The notes beneath the pieces were generated by a model that made no database searches, was not told the origin of the DNA, and was given only the letters and a program-made list of their open reading frames with translations. Shown here one piece after another: positions 5,514-6,653 of a DNA stretch of 6,653 nucleotides (position 1 is the first letter of the stretch; every line of letters begins with the position of its first letter). The position numbers and the translations under genes are program-made. Location of the stretch: NCBI GenBank assembly GCA_003157575.1, contig PMKA01000198.1:696-7348 (forward strand). Direction: 5' to 3'. The stretch comes from Opitutia bacterium (lineage in GTDB: Bacteria; Verrucomicrobiota; Verrucomicrobiia; Opitutales; Opitutaceae).

Positions 5514-6434
5514 ATGTCTTCCGAACCCACCCGTTACTGGAATCGCGCCAGAAAGACCGTCGAGATCGAGAAGATCTACGGGGAGCGCTGGCTGCGCTGG
5601 GTCTATGAAAACCCGGTCGGACGCCTGGCCCTTGTGTTGCTGGTGCGACGAGCGATCTTCTCCATGTATTTTGGCTGGCGGATGAACCGGCGCTACAGCG
5701 CGGCGAAAATCCTGCCGTTCATCGTCGACTACAACCTCGACGTCGATGAGTTCGCGAAATCGGCGTTCGTGTACCGGACGTTCAACGAGTTCTTCTTCCG
5801 CAAACTGAAGCCGGAGTCGCGGCCGGTCGCCGCCGGGGACGACATCGCGGTCCTGCCGGCGGACGGACGCCACCTCGTTTTCCAGAATGTCGACAGCGCG
5901 GACGGATTCTACGTGAAAGGCGTGAAGTTTACGCCGGCCGACCTGTTCGGCGAAGGCCATCTGCCGCGGGAGCAGCAGGTGCTGGCTCCGCAGTATGCCG
6001 GCGGGGCGATGATCATTTCGCGGCTCGCGCCGGTGGACTACCATCGCTTCCATTTTCCGGTCAGCGGCCGGGTGGGAGAGTCGCAGCTGATCCCCGGCTG
6101 GCTCTACTCGGTGCATCCGATCGCGTTGAGGCGCAACCTGCGGTTTCTGGTGGAGAACCGGCGCATGGTGACGCTCGTTGACTCGCCGCAGTTCGGACAG
6201 GTGGCAATGGTCGAGATCGGCGCGACCAACGTCGGCCGCATCCGCCAGACGTTCATTCCCGGGCGCAATGTCGGCAAAGGGGAGGAGAAGGGCCTTTTCG
6301 CATTTGGCGGATCATGTGTCATCACGCTGTTCTCCCGCGGACGGATCCGGTTCGACAGCGACCTCGTCGAGCAGAGCGCCCGGCATCTTGAGACCTATGC
6401 GAAGATGGGCGAGCGGATGGGCGCGGCCTCGTGA
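5514..6434 (+). CDS. psd: Phosphatidylserine decarboxylase proenzyme
   Basis: Converts phosphatidylserine to phosphatidylethanolamine at the membrane, the last step of PE synthesis. The product is a proenzyme that cleaves itself into beta and alpha chains, creating a pyruvoyl group. The 306-residue protein shows YWNRARKTVEIEKIYGERWL at 8-27, as in the longer clostridial-type enzymes, LPADGR with D117, the histidine block APVDYHRFHFP with H177 and H180, and FAFGGSCV with the cleavage site predicted between G266 and S267. D117, H180 and S267 correspond to the Asp-His-Ser triad known from E. coli Psd. The cleavage motif is GGS rather than the LGST of the E. coli type, which fits this subgroup. 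A hydrophobic stretch at about 36-54 may help membrane attachment. The start at 5514 is chosen because homology begins directly after it; an in-frame TTG at 5475 would add 13 unlike residues. No strong Shine-Dalgarno is visible. Confidence 0.93.
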   Translation: MSSEPTRYWNRARKTVEIEKIYGERWLRWVYENPVGRLALVLLVRRAIFSMYFGWRMNRRYSAAKILPFIVDYNLDVDEFAKSAFVYRTFNEFFFRKLKPESRPVAAGDDIAVLPADGRHLVFQNVDSADGFYVKGVKFTPADLFGEGHLPREQQVLAPQYAGGAMIISRLAPVDYHRFHFPVSGRVGESQLIPGWLYSVHPIALRRNLRFLVENRRMVTLVDSPQFGQVAMVEIGATNVGRIRQTFIPGRNVGKGEEKGLFAFGGSCVITLFSRGRIRFDSDLVEQSARHLETYAKMGERMGAAS

Positions 6435-6477
6435 GGGGAAGGCAGAGCGATTTCTGGAAGACGTCGTTGGCGTTGTG

Positions 6478-6498
6478 GCCGGCCTTGCCGAGGCCGGC
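6478..6498 (+). terminator. GC-rich hairpin after psd, possible weak terminator
   Basis: gccggcct and aggccggc form a perfect 8-bp stem around a 5-base loop, extendable by a G-T and a T-A pair. It lies 44 bases after the psd stop. There is no T-run behind it, so it is not a classical Rho-independent terminator and may serve as an RNA 3'-end stabiliser or have no function. Confidence 0.3.
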
Positions 6499-6530
6499 TA
6501 CGCCCTGATTTGTGGCACCGAGCGTGTCGG

Positions 6531-6589
6531 CTCGCTGACACTCGCCGCTACGGGGGACGGAAGCCACTCGCTGACGCTCGCAGCTACAG
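6531..6589. repeat. Imperfect direct repeat pair, 36-base period
   Basis: Bases 6531-6553 and 6567-6589 match at 20 of 23 positions (ctcgctgac.ctcgc.gctac.g). The consensus resembles short 'ctcgctgacgctcgcggctac' repeats I associate with intergenic DNA of Acidobacteriota. It lies between psd and the end of the window and shows no coding potential. Confidence 0.6.
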
Positions 6590-6615
6590 GGAGCCGAGGC
6601 CCCAACTGAGGAATT

Positions 6616-6653
6616 TTGGATAAAGAAGCGACGGGGGCGTCGCGTCCCCAGAA
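6616..6653 (+). CDS. Possible start of a further gene, cut by the window end
   Basis: A TTG at 6616 follows TGAGGA (6607-6612) by only three bases, a rather close spacing, and the frame stays open for 12 codons to the end (MDKEATGASRPQ). In many bacteria psd is followed by pssA, the gene for phosphatidylserine synthase, and a basic, unstructured N-terminus would fit that. There is far too little sequence to identify it, and it may not be a gene. Confidence 0.22.
   Translation, partial: MDKEATGASRPQ

Noticed and set aside
5454..6116. 220-codon minus-strand open frame opposite psd
   Set aside because: Lies fully under a complete phosphatidylserine decarboxylase with all catalytic motifs; its translation is low-complexity His/Arg/Asp.
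6630..6649. Hairpin gacg-gggg-cgtc at the window end as a terminator
   Set aside because: Only a 4-bp stem, no T-run, and the region may be the start of a coding sequence.
1..6653. CRISPR array, tRNA, rRNA or insertion sequence
   Set aside because: No regularly spaced repeats of CRISPR type, no tRNA or rRNA signature, and no transposase or terminal inverted repeats were seen on either strand.

Overview
The window comes from a GC-rich bacterial chromosome. Its housekeeping genes (clpB, a YqhD-type alcohol dehydrogenase, phosphatidylserine decarboxylase) are typical of Gram-negative-type bacteria. The intergenic tail after psd carries imperfect copies of a 'ctcgctgacgctcgc.gctac' sequence that reminds me of intergenic repeats in Acidobacteriota of the Solibacter/Bryobacter type. 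That assignment is an impression, not a demonstrated identification.

Layout. Bases 1-539 (+) hold the 3' end of clpB, the protein disaggregase. Bases 560-3949 or so hold a compact three-gene operon read on the minus strand, convergent with clpB and only 20 bases from its stop. In transcription order it encodes an OLD-like AAA/ABC-type ATPase (2927-3898), a DUF3226/TOPRIM-like protein (2296-2949), and a fused OLD-like ATPase-TOPRIM protein (560-2299). The reading frames touch or overlap at both junctions. Bases 3899-4179 are a non-coding gap with a 12-bp perfect palindrome and no clear promoter. Bases 4180-5334 (-) encode a full-length YqhD-type NADPH-dependent aldehyde/alcohol dehydrogenase. 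A divergent promoter region (5335-5513) contains a 14-bp perfect palindrome and an 18-bp copy of an internal piece of yqhD. Bases 5514-6434 (+) encode phosphatidylserine decarboxylase. The tail (6435-6653) has a GC-rich hairpin, a tandem-like repeat pair and possibly the first codons of another gene.

How the genes fit together. clpB, yqhD and psd are unrelated housekeeping or stress genes. The three middle genes form one functional unit. Their base composition is visibly lower in GC than the flanks, and ATPase plus TOPRIM nuclease pairs of this kind (OLD, Gabija GajA, PARIS AriA/AriB, AbiL) are established phage-defence architectures. The operon carries the module twice, once split over two proteins and once fused in a single protein. 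I do not recognise this arrangement as a named system, so it is the main candidate for something undescribed. A defence role is inferred from family and context, not shown by the sequence.
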